Shown: positions 22,313 to 33,677 of the stretch, piece by piece
Layout: each line of letters begins with the position of its first letter
Position numbering within the stretch: position 1 is the stretch's first letter
Assembly: GCA_949751835.1 (NCBI GenBank)
Contig: CATKHK010000008.1
Coordinates: 372,001-436,000, forward strand
DNA: 64,000 nt
Reading direction: 5' to 3'
DNA from: Blepharisma japonicum
Taxonomy: Eukaryota; Ciliophora; Heterotrichea; Heterotrichida; Blepharismidae
Program-made: the position numbers and the translations under genes
The notes under the pieces: model-generated
Databases searched by the model: none
What the model was told of the DNA's origin: nothing
The model's input: the letters and a program-made list of their open reading frames with translations, nothing else

Positions 22313-23945
22313 TTAAGGTACATTTGAATTGCTTCTATCTAAATTAAACAAAGAGAAAGGAACCTGTTTTTTCGCTAGCTGCTTTCTCTCTAAAGCAGCT
22401 GCCATTGAATTGATTCTTGTTCGACTACTTTTCTCTTGCCTTTGTTCTACTGCAATAATAAATTGGTGAATAGACTGTCTGTAGTTATCTGACTCATCGA
22501 CTAAATCAGATAAAAACATCTTGGAGCATCGGTCGCAGAAGTGAGAAGACCAGGTCAGCTTGAGTTTTTCCGCTTTATTTACAGGTTCCAGTATTTCTTC
22601 TAAGCCTTCTTTTTGGACAGACTCAGAATTTTCTATCTTTTCAATCATATAGCTTGATTCGACAATTCCATTCACAGCGGCTGTATTAAATACATATGAA
22701 CTGGTATGCTTGAACTGAATAAGTGTATAATCCTCAGTTTCTTTGACTGTATATATTGAATTAAGCTCGAACATTGTGTGTTCATAATTATAAAGAAAAT
22801 GATATCCTGCCTGTCCATCAGGAAGCTCAAATTTTGACATCTCTATAAGTTTAGTATCCCATTTTTTCCTTTCTTCTGGTATTGTAATTATACTAATTAG
22901 TCTTTGTACAGTTGTCTCTAAATTTAATTCGCATTTTATTGCTAGTTCTTTGTTTATCAGTCTATAAAAAATTTCTGAGTCTCTTTCATTGCATTTAAGT
23001 CTTCTTCAATCTAAGCTCCCATGAGATAATATTTTTGGTAAACTTTTGCATGGAGTTTTTTCACTTCCCCATTCATCAAATGCTTCTAATGCTTCAAGAT
23101 CATTGTTGAGGACTATATTTAGCCCAAAATTATCTTTATTTAATTGGAAATTTTCGTCTAAAACCTTTAAAATTTCATAAGCCAAGCATTGGCTTTCCCC
23201 ATGAATTCTTCTCATCATGTGGTCATTGAGTTTCATTTTGCTTAAAATGTCTGGTTCAATTTTTACCAATTCTTGCTTGACCTTATTGAAATCCCAAAAC
23301 CTATCACTTGATATAAGTTTTGTCAAAATATCTAGAGCTTTACAACCAATATTATCAAGTCCACATAATGGGATAAGCACATTAAGTAAAATCGCGAAAT
23401 ATTCACTTCTTACTAGTCTTCTTTTAGAAAAAAATTGCCACTCAAACTCTTCTAGTGCTCTATATCGGTTTCTTGATTCTGAGGTAGCTTTCGTTGAAAA
23501 CTCAACAATTAAATTTTCATCCTGTGAAACAGAATTTTGTCGATTTGATGAGATACTTTCAAGGCCATCAATAGGCACATTTAAAAACTTGGATAAGGGT
23601 AAATGCAGCTCGATGTGCTCAGACGCTTCTTGGAGCCACAATTCTAGATATGCTCTCCTTTCAGAAATTACAGCTGCAGACAGCTTATTGAATATCTTTT
23701 TAGGAAATTTTGGTAGTGTGATGGCATTCTCTGCCAAAATTTCTTCGATCTGTATAGTAAGTACTTCAGAATTTAGAGAAGAAAATTCTTTATAGCGGCG
23801 AAATACGCGATAAGAGTCTTTTCCATCAATGATTGTATTGATCTCATATTCCTAGGTGGATATTTACTGTGTAAAGCCGAGACAAGAATGACTTCTTTCG
23901 TCGTTGATAAGTTCCAGTGATGTTGATAGAAATATTATGGCTCAT
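22313..23945 (-). CDS. PX-domain protein with START-like region, one 16-nt intron
   Basis: Spliced gene: exon 1 23868-23945 (26 codons), intron 23852-23867, exon 2 22313-23851, giving 538 aa. Joining the exons gives a continuous PX domain. It contains LYTEYEINTI, YRVFRRYKEFSSLN and the C-terminal helix RRAYLELWLQEA, with a Pro-rich turn in LPKFPKK. PX domains bind phosphoinositides, typically PI3P on endosomes. From about residue 270, after a TGA Trp at 23006-23008, a region with RKKWDTKLIEM and GYHFLYNYEHTMFELN resembles a START lipid-binding fold. That call is weaker. The C-terminal 40 residues are basic. A lipid-sensing or lipid-transfer protein of the endomembrane system is the best guess. 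Confidence 0.75.
23852..23867 (-). other. 16-nt spliceosomal intron (PX gene)
   Basis: Minus-strand sequence GTAAATATCCACCTAG. Without removal, the PX frame breaks before its conserved core. Removal joins LYT to EYEINTI in frame and restores a recognisable PX start. Size and GTA...TAG ends match the 15-16 nt introns known from heterotrichs. Confidence 0.88.
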
Positions 23946-23961
23946 TTTATAATTTATAATA

Positions 23962-26142
23962 TTAAATTAAGTTGCTTTTAGGCTGTTTTAAAGTTTTATT
24001 ACGGCTTCGTTTAGAACGTCTTATCGGATCGAAAGTAATTGTGGTGTCTGAAAAAAAATTATTGTCAAGTAATATTTCATTAAGATTTTTACCTAGCTGA
24101 ATGTCTACAAAAATTTGTTTTAGGTCAAACTCTGACAGTGAAGCATTAGAATTTTTGAAATACTCATTTAATTCTGAAAACGAAGATATATTTAAGATCC
24201 CTGAAAAAGTTTGGATTTTTTGGAAAAATATCAATTCAAATTGCTTACAAACAGCACATAGCAGATCATATTTTTGTATGGTGCTGTGAGTGGCGACTTT
24301 ATAAAAAGCATTTAAATTAAGCCTTTCTATGATTTTCATAAGAGGAAGAGAATCTTCAATATACAAACGAAGAAGATTTATTTCATCTTGAGAGCAGAAT
24401 AAATTGTAGGAATTTATGAGTGTATTAATAAAATCATCAGGAGATATGATTTCTCCTTCTTGAAAGTAGTTATTTAAAGGTTTTCTTGAAATATAAATGC
24501 ATAGAGCTATTCTCATTAGGAGTATTTCCAAAGTTTGATGGTATTTGTCATCTATTCTTGCGTGAATTCGTTCATGTGTAGTATAAGTATCAAAAGGATC
24601 GCTATCGTGGGATTTTGTGTTTAGTTGAAGATTTGATAGGATTGTGTATGCAAAATCTTTATTAGAGCTAAGTGTATTTTGTATTATTGAAATCACCTCT
24701 CTAAAGGATATTTCTGGATGAAATATGTCTAACGGCTTTATAAGATTTCTAATGTAAAAAATAACATCTTCTGTATGAGGGGGAAGCTCTCCTCCAAGCT
24801 TCAAAATACTTCAGAAGAATTTTCTTTTGGAAGCCTTATCAATATCTGAAGGAAACAAAGCACGATATATTTGTGATGCTTTTGATGAAATCTTATCCTT
24901 ATCTGGATAATCACTAACTAGATTTCTCAAAAAATATCTAAGAAATGAGCCATTTCCTTTGAATTTATTAAACAGCTTTTCACAATACTCCAGAGGATCT
25001 TCTCCACTTATTTCATTTTTACCTAAACTTGCAAGCTTTATAATAGGATGATTTTCTTCATGTTTCTCAATGCTTTCAATTTTTATTACAAAATCTTCCA
25101 TCATAGTGCTAGCATTTCTGTATTCTTTCAATTTAATTTCTTCCAGTTCATGAGCGATATTTCTTATTGTTGGAGTAGGTGATATATCATGAGATATTTC
25201 TTTTATTAATCGCTCTTTATCTTCCTCGATTCTTCTTCGTAACTTATTGACTTGCTTTATTTCTTTATTAAGTCTTCTGTTCTCTTGCTCCAGGTTATGA
25301 ACTTGTTTTGAATATACACTTTTAATTCTTTCCAATTCACTTTTTCATTTATTTTCATTTTCTTCGATTTTTATTTTGTTGGCGGATTCTTGTCTGGTAA
25401 TTAAATTCATCTGTCGAGAAATTCCTAGTTCCAACTGATAAATTAAGCATCGTCAAAGAAGTTCAAGCAGTAAAGCTTCTTCATCAGCTCCTACATTAAA
25501 TATCATCATGAAGATCTCACCTGCCATCTTTGTGATTTCTGAAACACTGAGTATCATATCTTTATAACTTTCTGATCTTTCATTTAATTTTGATTTCAGA
25601 AATTGCACTATTTCGTACTTTGAAATTGGCTTGCCTTGAGGCTTTCCTCTTAACGAATCAAAAATAGATTGCAACTCAGGCTTAACGGATTGAAAATACA
25701 CAATTTTATTCAGCTCTTCGTTGAACTCTTTAATATCTGTGGTATTTCCTCTATTGGTGGAACCAAGCAAGTTTGAAATCCTTTGCTCTGAATTCCTTGG
25801 TAGCATGCCTTTATATAATCGTTCAATTGACTTTTTCTGATGAATTTTTTGAGTTAAGCTGTGTCTTAGAATGATATCATCAGCATCAAAATGACTTTTT
25901 AAGGGACTTTCTGCATTTAATTTCAATGGGCTTTTATTTTCTAGCAAAGAATTCTTAAGAGATGAGTTTCTTGCTGATCTTGCGGGGCTCTGAGATCTCT
26001 CGATATTTAATTGATCCCGGAATCTTCTTAGTCTATATCCAATAAAATCAGTTCCTGCTAGCAAGGTTGAATTTTCATTGAAATTTTGAAGATATTTAGA
26101 AATATCAGAGTCTCGTCTCGGTGAATTTTTTCTTAAATACAT
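23962..26142 (-). CDS. Coiled-coil protein, possibly the C-terminal part of the adjacent AGC kinase
   Basis: 726 aa if started at ATG 26140-26142, with three TGA-encoded Trp (near 25453, 25368 and 24811). Residues 1-100 are basic and Ser-rich, with DFIGYRLRRF near residue 33. Residues about 255-340 form a charged coiled coil (LEQENRRLNKEIKQ, RRRIEEDKERL). The remainder is helical with no recognised family. The start lies only 5 nt from the stop of the upstream kinase. DSDISKYL...DFIGY resembles an AGC-kinase tail with hydrophobic motif. The frame also stays open about 63 nt upstream of this ATG, inside the kinase coding region. The two may therefore be one gene split by a sequence error or recoding. 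On its own the function is unknown. Confidence 0.6.
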
Positions 26143-26147
26143 AATTT

Positions 26148-27225
26148 TTAATTTTCTACTATATTTATTGGGGAAGGTAATCTTCGCTCCGCTATTGCTT
26201 CCCAATTGAATCCTCTAAAGAGTTTGTGATGCTTAATATCTTCGACTTTATTTTTTAGACAGCCAAGTCTTGCTTGCGGCTCAGGATTTAGTAGTTTCCT
26301 TATTAGATCTTTGCATTGAGGATCAACTTGCCTTGTAAAAACCAATTCCCCATGCATGATATTTTGTGAAATATCCTTGAAGTTTTCTCCTTGAAAAGGT
26401 GGATGCCTATATAAAACTTTACCCACACGCTAGCTCGTATAATAAAATCCCTAATCCTCACCAATCAACACTAAAAGAATATCCTTGCCTCCTTAGCATT
26501 TCTGGGGCTGTATATTCAGGTGAGCCACACACAGTACTTGGCCTTTCTTCAGAAATTATTTTGGAATACCCAAAATCTACTAATTTTATGTGTTTGTTTG
26601 AATCAAGCATAATATTTTCTGGCTTGATGTCTCTATAAATAATTCCATTATCGTGAAGATAGTTAAGAGCTATCACTACTTCTGCAGCTATAAAAGCAAT
26701 TTCATTTATTCTTAAGCGTCTCTTTCTCATTAGTTGGAACAAATCGCCTCCTTCTACAATTTCTAGCAAAAGATAATTATTTTCTGTGTCATCTAATTTT
26801 CCATACCCTTTAACGATAAATGGGCTGTTCAGCTTTTGCAAAATTTCTCATTCAATATCGGAGTATTTTTTCTCTGCCATAGGCATAATTTTTACTGCAA
26901 ACTCTTGGCTTCCTATCGCTGCTCTTAAAACTCTTGAAGTTTTTCCTTCCCCCAAGAGAGTTCCTAATGTCAAGTTTTGTAAGGTAAAAATTGTTGGTCT
27001 TGTTTCTTTCAGTTTAATTTTTGGCTTCATATTCATTGGTGAAATCGATTTGTATGTCTTATCTCTATAGGTTGCTGAGTTTGAATTACAGTTTTTCTTT
27101 TCAGGGACATTAATTAAAGAACGCGAAGCAGGGAACCGGGCTGATATTCTCCGACTTCTTCCAGTTGCTATTGGCGGCAGTAGGTTTGTACCTGCACGTT
27201 TTGAAGGGCTAATAAAAGAGTCCAT
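26148..27225 (-). CDS. AGC-group protein kinase with one 16-nt intron
   Basis: Exon 1 26423-27225, intron 26407-26422, exon 2 26148-26406, giving 353 aa. A disordered N-terminus of 85 residues precedes the kinase domain: GEGKTSRV (91-98), Lys112, YRDIKPEN (about 197), VDFGYSK and STVCGSPEYTAPE. After splicing, [23 protein letters not shown] is continuous across the exon junction. YRD, the CGSPEY activation loop and the C-lobe pattern place it near PKA/PKG/NDR kinases. The frame stops after PSPINIVEN, just where the AGC C-terminal tail should begin. That tail is apparently supplied by the next frame 5 nt downstream. Trp126 and one Trp of the WW pair are TGA. Confidence 0.82.
26407..26422 (-). 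other. 16-nt spliceosomal intron (AGC kinase gene)
   Basis: Minus-strand sequence GTAAAGTTTTATATAG. Unspliced, it brings an in-frame TAA within the kinase C-lobe. Removing it gives [17 protein letters not shown], the expected subdomain X sequence. Same size class and ends as the other intron in this window. Confidence 0.92.
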
Positions 27226-27402
27226 CAGATGGATTTGAGAAAATTAATTTTGGCTATTATGTATACACTATTATGTAGGTACAGGACAGATTTGTTGAAA
27301 ATTTAATCAAAAATGAAAACAAAAGTTCACCAATTTCCTTTTCAGATTTTTTAAACGTCTTTAAATGCATAAAAATCTTAATCTTTTCCTGAAAAATTAA
27401 AA

Positions 27403-28446
27403 ATGTTTATTTTACTCCTAGTAAATTTAGCTATGGGGCGATGACTGGAAAACCCTTTAAAAGCAGCTACTAATACATGTGGAGTTTATCAATGTGCACC
27501 GACATCAATTGTTATTACAGATGGAAACTGTGGAAAAATATTTGAAAATAAATTTTATTATCTCCAAGTGTGCCCGTCATCATCAACTTTGAATTATTGT
27601 AATACTACAAGTTTGACATGTGTAGCAACGCCAGCAGCTGCTGTTTTACAGTCATACCCAGGAGAGCCGTGTGTAAGTCAAAGTGATTGTATCTACGGGA
27701 CATGCACAGCAAGCGTATGTGTTGGGGCTAAATTGAATGAAAAATGTGCAATACACGAGCAATGTAATCCAGGGCTTAGATGCTACGGAGGGTCTTGTGT
27801 TGCACAATTAGCCATAGGAAGCACTGGGTGTAGAGATGAGCAAGACTGTGTGAATTATTCAGGATGCAATATGACTTATTCAAGCCAAAACGGCACTTGC
27901 ATTCAATATGCAAGCTTAACTGATAACCTAGTTGTGACTGATTGCGCTAACGGGCTATCTGAAATGTGTTCTTCTGGATATTGCTCACATTTTGGGAGCT
28001 GGTATTCAACCCTTGGCATATGCAAAAGTGCTCCTATGACTGTTGGAACTGTCCCAGTTGCCTGCACTGCAGATACTGATTGTTTAGGAACAGATGGGAG
28101 TAATTTGATCCTCAGCAAATGCCAGTGCGGGTACAATAATTTAGGCCAATCTTATTGTGCCCCTTTTATAGGCGACTCCTCAGGGATTAATTTAATATCA
28201 ACATGGATTACAGCTCTTAAAAATAGCACAGGCTGCAATACATCCAGACGTTCTACAAGTCAATGCTTAAAACTTACAGGCCACTACTCTCAGATCCAGT
28301 CAGCAATTTATGGGTATAATTATTACCCACAGATAATCAATAATGATGCTTGCGTCAAAGCAATTTACACAGCTATGTATTGGGAAATCGATAGCTCTGT
28401 CATTCTTAAGGCTCTTTTCAGTTTAATGCTATTAATTTCAATTTAA
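27403..28446 (+). CDS. Cys-rich, probably GPI-anchored surface protein
   Basis: 347 aa. The N-terminus MFILLLVNLAMG is a short signal peptide, followed by Trp encoded by TGA. The ectodomain is rich in Cys with CxxCxYGxC-type spacing (CVSQSDCIYGTC, CAIHEQCNPGLRCYGGSC, CRDEQDC), several Asn-x-Ser/Thr sites and no other domain. The C-terminus is a hydrophobic segment (SVILKALFSLMLLISI) after a polar stretch, as in GPI-anchored ciliate surface proteins. Similar small Cys-rich modules occur in many ciliate secreted proteins. A role in surface coat or recognition is inference. It is 16 bp upstream of the syntaxin start, an unusually tight head-to-tail spacing. Confidence 0.8.
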
Positions 28447-28462
28447 TTGTTGCATTATATAA

Positions 28463-29179
28463 ATGGCTACTTACAATAAGTTGGAATCTGGATTGCAGCA
28501 GCAAGCTACTTTGGTACGAGAATTCCAACAACGTCTTCGCAAGCTAAAAGATATCACTGGCCAAATAGGTATGTCAAAAAATCGAGCCCAACTTTTATCT
28601 CAAGCTGCCAAAGAAAGGGAAAATATGATGAAATTGACAAAAGAAATTCATGCATCATTTAAAAAATACCCTCCAAATTTTAATGAAAAAATCCAGCATG
28701 ATAAATTAACGAAGGAGTTTCAAACTCTGCTTAAGCAGTACCAAGATCTAAATCAAAAATTACTTGAAAAAGAAAAATTCACAGCTGCAGAAGAAGATAA
28801 AATAATAGAAGAAAGTGTTGAAACGGGTCAAAGGCCTCTTAATAGAGACGATGATATGTTTAGAAGCGTAGGCGGATTAGATGAAGCTATGCTTAGGGAT
28901 AGACAAGAAGAGCTTAATGCTATTGAAAAAGATATGATTGAAGTCAATGTCATGTTTAAAGATGTAGCCAAAATGGTAGTTGATCAAGGAGCTATGCTAG
29001 ATTCAGCAGAGAATAATGTGGATACTGCTGTAAAGGAAACTGGAAGAGCTGTTATTGAATTAGATAAAGCTGAGGTATATCAAAAAAAAAGTAAAGGGAA
29101 ACTTTACTGCATTTTAGCTATTGTTTGTGTTGTTGTAGGGGTCTTGGTTGCCATAGTAGTAAGTACCGTAGTTTTTTAA
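28463..29179 (+). CDS. Syntaxin (Qa-SNARE, syntaxin 7/12-like)
   Basis: 238 aa tail-anchored SNARE. An N-terminal helical bundle (about 1-115) is followed by a SNARE motif (about 145-205). This contains DRQEELNAIEKDMIEVNVMFKDVAKMVVDQG, with the Gln of the zero layer. A single C-terminal transmembrane helix ends in VVVGVLVAIVVSTVVF. The closest class by pattern is the endosomal Qa-SNAREs (syntaxin 7/12/Pep12). It should drive endosomal or vacuolar membrane fusion. There is no TGA and no intron. Confidence 0.93.
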   Translation: MATYNKLESGLQQQATLVREFQQRLRKLKDITGQIGMSKNRAQLLSQAAKERENMMKLTKEIHASFKKYPPNFNEKIQHDKLTKEFQTLLKQYQDLNQKLLEKEKFTAAEEDKIIEESVETGQRPLNRDDDMFRSVGGLDEAMLRDRQEELNAIEKDMIEVNVMFKDVAKMVVDQGAMLDSAENNVDTAVKETGRAVIELDKAEVYQKKSKGKLYCILAIVCVVVGVLVAIVVSTVVF

Positions 29180-29855
29180 TAATTTTAATTATTGCTTGAT
29201 GTCTTATTTAATTTAGTTGCATGCTAAAAACATAATAAATTCATTCATTCTTTTAGCTTAAAATCAGCATATATAAATATTAAATATAATAATTTAAATT
29301 GATCAATAAGAAATATTTATATATTCTCAAAACATAAGATTTCTCATGATATGGAACAAATATTTAAAAGTAATATTAACTAATAAATATGTTTCATTTT
29401 AATTATAATTTTATTAACAATAATGCATATTTTGCTATGGAATAGTCTAATATTAAACAATCAATCTCGAAAATTTGCCTGCTATAGTCCAATTACTTTT
29501 AAAACATTTAGTCTAACATCTATTAAAAGAGCTTTCTTTAAGTTCACCAAAAAAAAAATCTGTATTTCAATTATATTTTTTCAAACAGATTCTAGAATCA
29601 TCTATATTTATATATTAAGACACTTAAAATGTTGCCTAATTAATTTTAAAAGAAATAAAAATTAACCTAACTCATAATTTTTTATCCTATTATGTCACTA
29701 TAAATTCATTGCTAAACTTATTCGCCATAATTATTAATTATTAAAGCAAAGTTGATGATACTTCTGTCTAATCTATACATATATAAATTTTATTATTAAA
29801 TCGGAAAATTAGTAAAAACGTCAGTAGTTTCAAGCCGGTTTAACCAATAATTAAT
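29180..29855. other. AT-rich spacer
   Basis: Between the syntaxin and PH-kinase copy 5. An 80-codon frame at 29423-29665 has chance-like composition (Ile, Phe, Lys, Asn) and no motif. The promoter of the kinase presumably lies here but no element is recognisable. Confidence 0.5.
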
Positions 29856-31184
29856 ATGGAGTCGATTTTCCACGAAATTGACAAAAGAGGTTGAAACTCA
29901 AATGAGTTCTGAACTGAATGCTTTCAAATGAACCACAGAATAATTTTTGAAAGTGAGGTTTGGGAATTTCAGAATAAAAGTCGCTTAATTCCTATAACTT
30001 TAGCACTTACAGAAGAAAGTATTTTAAAACACCAACAAGGTAGAAAAATGAAATCAGCAAACATCAAATGGAAATTAATCGAAGCATTTGTCGAAGAAAA
30101 GGAGAATGATTGCAAATATATTTTTCGAATCGGGCAAGGATCCATTTTTAAAGAATTTTATGTGGCTACATCAGAAATGCTTGATGAGTGACTTTACCAT
30201 CTTTCAACTGTAGGAATAATGACTGAAATAGGCAATGATTATAATTTTATTAAAGAAATAGGAAAAGGCGGGAATGCCAAAGTTTTCTTAGCAGAGGATA
30301 AAGAAACGCATACAAAATATGCTATTAAAACTTGCCCAAAATCTCTTGCAAATAGCATACAAAACGGTATATCTACACTCGCTAGCGAAATTAATATGAT
30401 GAGAAACCTCAACCATCCAAATATTGTAAAGCTTCATAAAGTTTATGAATCTGAAGAATATGTCTTTCTTGTTCTTGAATATATCAATGGTGGCACCTTA
30501 TTGGATAGACTATCAAATTACCACAAATATTCAGAAAAAAATGCAGCAGAGATTATTGCTAGGTTATTAAAAGCTGTTGACTATTTACATTCTCTAGAAA
30601 TTGTTCATAGAGACATAAAACTTGAAAACATTTTGATGATTTCAGAAGATAATGACATTGAGTTCAAGCTGGCAGATTTCGGCTTGGCGTGTGAAGATGA
30701 TCATGAACTTTCAAAAAGATGTGGATCTCCAGGGTATACAGCCCCTGAAATCTTTTCTGAAAAAACTTATGATAAAAAGGTTGATATTTTTAGTATTGGA
30801 ATAGTCCTTTATGGGCTATTAACTGGAACTGCTGCATTTCCAGGAAAAACTGCAGAAGAACGAATGAGGAAAAACAGAGAAGGGAAACTCAACTTTAATG
30901 GAATGCCTTGAAAAAACATTTCAAAATCAGGAATCGATATGGTATCAAAGCTGGCATCAATCAATCCTAGCGAAAGACCATCTGCACAGAGCGCGCTTGA
31001 TCATATTTGGCTTAGGTATAATCTTACAAATTTTCGGAAAATTAAAGCTCGGTCAAGAAGGATTGTAAATTATTTGTTAGGCTTGCCAAAGATGTCAGAA
31101 TCATCAACCCATCTTGACATAGACGAAATTGATTTAAAGCCAATTTCTTCGGAAGGGGTAATGATTACTGTTGAAGATGCTTAA
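29856..31184 (+). CDS. PH-like domain + CAMK-like protein kinase (copy 5)
   Basis: 442 aa. Start ATG 29856 (MESIFHEIDKRGW) aligns with paralogues; the next ATG at 29928 would cut into the PH-like part. TGA codes for Trp at four sites, including NEFW, the helix Trp at 30189 (DEWLYHL) and 30909. The LKW-equivalent site (NIKWKL) is TGG. Hinge GIMTEIGNDY. The kinase has GKGGNAKV, YAIKTC, HRDIKLEN, ADFGLA and CGSPGYTAPE, so it looks active. The C-terminal tail is short and acidic. It converges on an ABCG transporter with 203 bp between stops. Confidence 0.88.
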
Positions 31185-31387
31185 ATTATTGGCATGTATT
31201 CTTTTAATTTTAATATAATATTAGGTTGAATTATTATTTAATAAACAGCTTTTTACTTATATTTTAGTTAGTAATTTAAGTTAGATTGACTGTAATTGGA
31301 AAAAATCATTGTTTGACTTTTGCGTTAATCATACAATATTCTATATTGATATTTTTAATAATTATGCCTCTACAAAATAATTATTAT

Positions 31388-33259
31388 CTATAAATTTTTG
31401 AATTTGAGTCCAAGGACTTTCAGCTCAATAAACGCTATTGATCGAGCTCCAATTGAGAAAAGGATGCATCATAAGATGCTCATGCCAATTGAATCGGAAA
31501 AGCCTAAATCATCCAAAGGGTCACATTTTGGGCCTCGAGGATCGCAATCCCAATCCATATCCGTATATTGATTTACACAAAATGCTTGGAAGCTTCATCT
31601 GAATGGCGAAAAATATTGTACCCATTTGAAAGCTGCAGTATTGTCCATCAATCCTTCATAAGCAATTAATGGAGAAGATACCATTGGGACTGCTGCATTT
31701 GCAATTAAAATGCTTGAGCATAAGGCTCCAACTATATACCCTAATCCATGCCCCATTCATTGACTAAGAAACATTATAAAAACAAACGTTAAAAATTTTT
31801 CTGCGGTTAAATCAAGACCAAGAGGGAAATAAAGCAAAGGCGAGGCTATAAGAGCCGCCACAATTTGAAGCGGAAGCTCAGCAATCATCTTTGTAATATA
31901 ATAAGTAAGAGCTCCGTATAGACCTTGTCCATATTCTTTAAAAAATGTAGTTCTTTCTACTGGGAATGTCATAGCACTACCTGTGTTTCCTATTTGAATG
32001 CACATTATAGCTAGAAAATACATTACCCCATTTATCGTATGAATAGCTTCATAATCATTTCCTAAATCATGGAACAATAAGTCTAGTAATATACTCGTAA
32101 CTATATAAAACCCTATTGTTATTTGAGATGGGCCTGGGTTCCTCACATTATTTATGAAGCTTCTCTTAGTCAAAATTAATATCTTTTTAATGCTACCTAC
32201 ATCTGATGCCGTATATAAATTAAGCTGAGCGGTTCCAAGATCCCTTAATTTGTCTTTTTTGTCTTCGTGGCTGTCGTAAGCCGTTTTTAAATTCTCTAAA
32301 ATTTCGGACTCCTCTTTTGTTAAATCGTAGCGATTTGTAATGTGGAGGAGTTTTATATAATACTCAGCAGGATTTACCAATCGAGGAGTTTTGTATCCTA
32401 ACTGTGAGAAATATTTTCTTGATTTGACTGCGGATCCTTGATACATTGTGAATCCTTCACTTAGCAAAATAAGCTTATTAAATTTTTTGAAAATTGAAGT
32501 GCTTGGCTGATGAATTGTGGCGATAATGGTTCTTCCTTTTTTAGCCTGCTGAATTAATAAATCAACTAATATTTCTGCTGTAAAGCTATCTAAACCTGAG
32601 GTAGGCTCATCTAAAATGATGATTTGAGGCTCAGAAATTAATTCAACTCCTATGCTGGTTCTCTTTTTTTCACCTCCTGAAATTCCTTTGAACATAGCAT
32701 CTCCTATCATATTATCTGCAATCCCAGTCAGCCTAAGCTCATGGAGTATTCCATCAACTTTATCTTTAATTTCTTTCGCTGATCCTGCACATCGTAATCC
32801 AGCAGAAAAGGTCAGAGCTTCACGGACTGTCAAAAAAGGAAGCAAAATATCTTCTTGAGTCACATAGGCGCAATATTTTTGAAAATTGATTTGATTTATA
32901 TTGATTCCATTTGCTTTCACTGCTCCTGAAACTTTGGAGGAAGAAGTGGATTTTATTCTTCCTGCAACAATATTTAGAAGACTTGTTTTACCTGCACCAG
33001 ATAGACCCATAATTGCTAAAAATTCTCCAGGATTGGCTGATCCTGAAATTCCTTTAAGAATTTCTTGAGATTTCTTTTTTATTGTCACTTGATAATGAAT
33101 ATCTTCTCAAACAAGCTGAATTTCAGGCGTTGCACTGTCAAAAATCTGCGTTTGTGTTATTTCTTCATAATAAGTGGAATCATTTAGCCCATCTCTTGCC
33201 TTTGAAAGATCTTTCGAGTTATGATTCAATAGTGAAGGATTTTTCAACTCAGTTGACAT
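31388..33259 (-). CDS. ABCG half-transporter (A)
   Basis: 623 aa half-size transporter, with the nucleotide-binding domain first. It has Walker A GLSGAGKTS (about 85), signature ISGGEKKR, Walker B IIILDEPTSGLDS and the switch His in TIHQPS. The C-terminal part carries about six membrane helices. Three or more Trp are TGA (IQLVWEDI, SQWMGH, FRWSF). Start ATG 33257-33259 and stop TAG 31388-31390. Half-transporters of this family dimerise and usually export lipids or sterols. It is most like transporter B at 44739-46613 (shared RIKS...KANGI, QEDxLLPFLTV, DCDPxGPxCDPLDDLGF), while C and D form another pair. Confidence 0.92.
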
Positions 33260-33677
33260 ATTATATATTTCTTATTAAGCATTATGCTATTTTGCAATGA
33301 TGTCACCGCCACTACCATAATAAAAAAATATTAAAATAATTAGCATTTATTGTAAAAATTAATATCACTCCACCTTTCAAAATTAAGTTACTTTTAATAT
33401 TTGCCTGAAAAGAATTAAGCAGAGGCAAGAATATGAATTTATTATTTTATTTAAATTTTGTATACAGATCTTTAAATAATTATCTCTTTAAGAGCACAAA
33501 ATTGCTATTTATACCTCAAGCCTATTTAAGTGCATATCTTTTCTCTGATTTTCATAATGATATTTGATCTCTTTTTAGGCTATAGCATCAAAAATAAGAT
33601 CGCCAGAAATTAGGCTATTTAATTCTTAGGAAAGCATTTGCATTCAATAATTTTAATAGTAAAAATGGTAGATTCGA
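33260..33677. other. AT-rich spacer
   Basis: About 420 bp between the start of transporter A and the 3' end of the P4-ATPase gene. No gene or RNA was recognised. Confidence 0.55.

Noticed and set aside
29423-29665. 80-codon plus-strand frame between syntaxin and PH-kinase copy 5
   Set aside because: Chance-like composition; no conserved motif.
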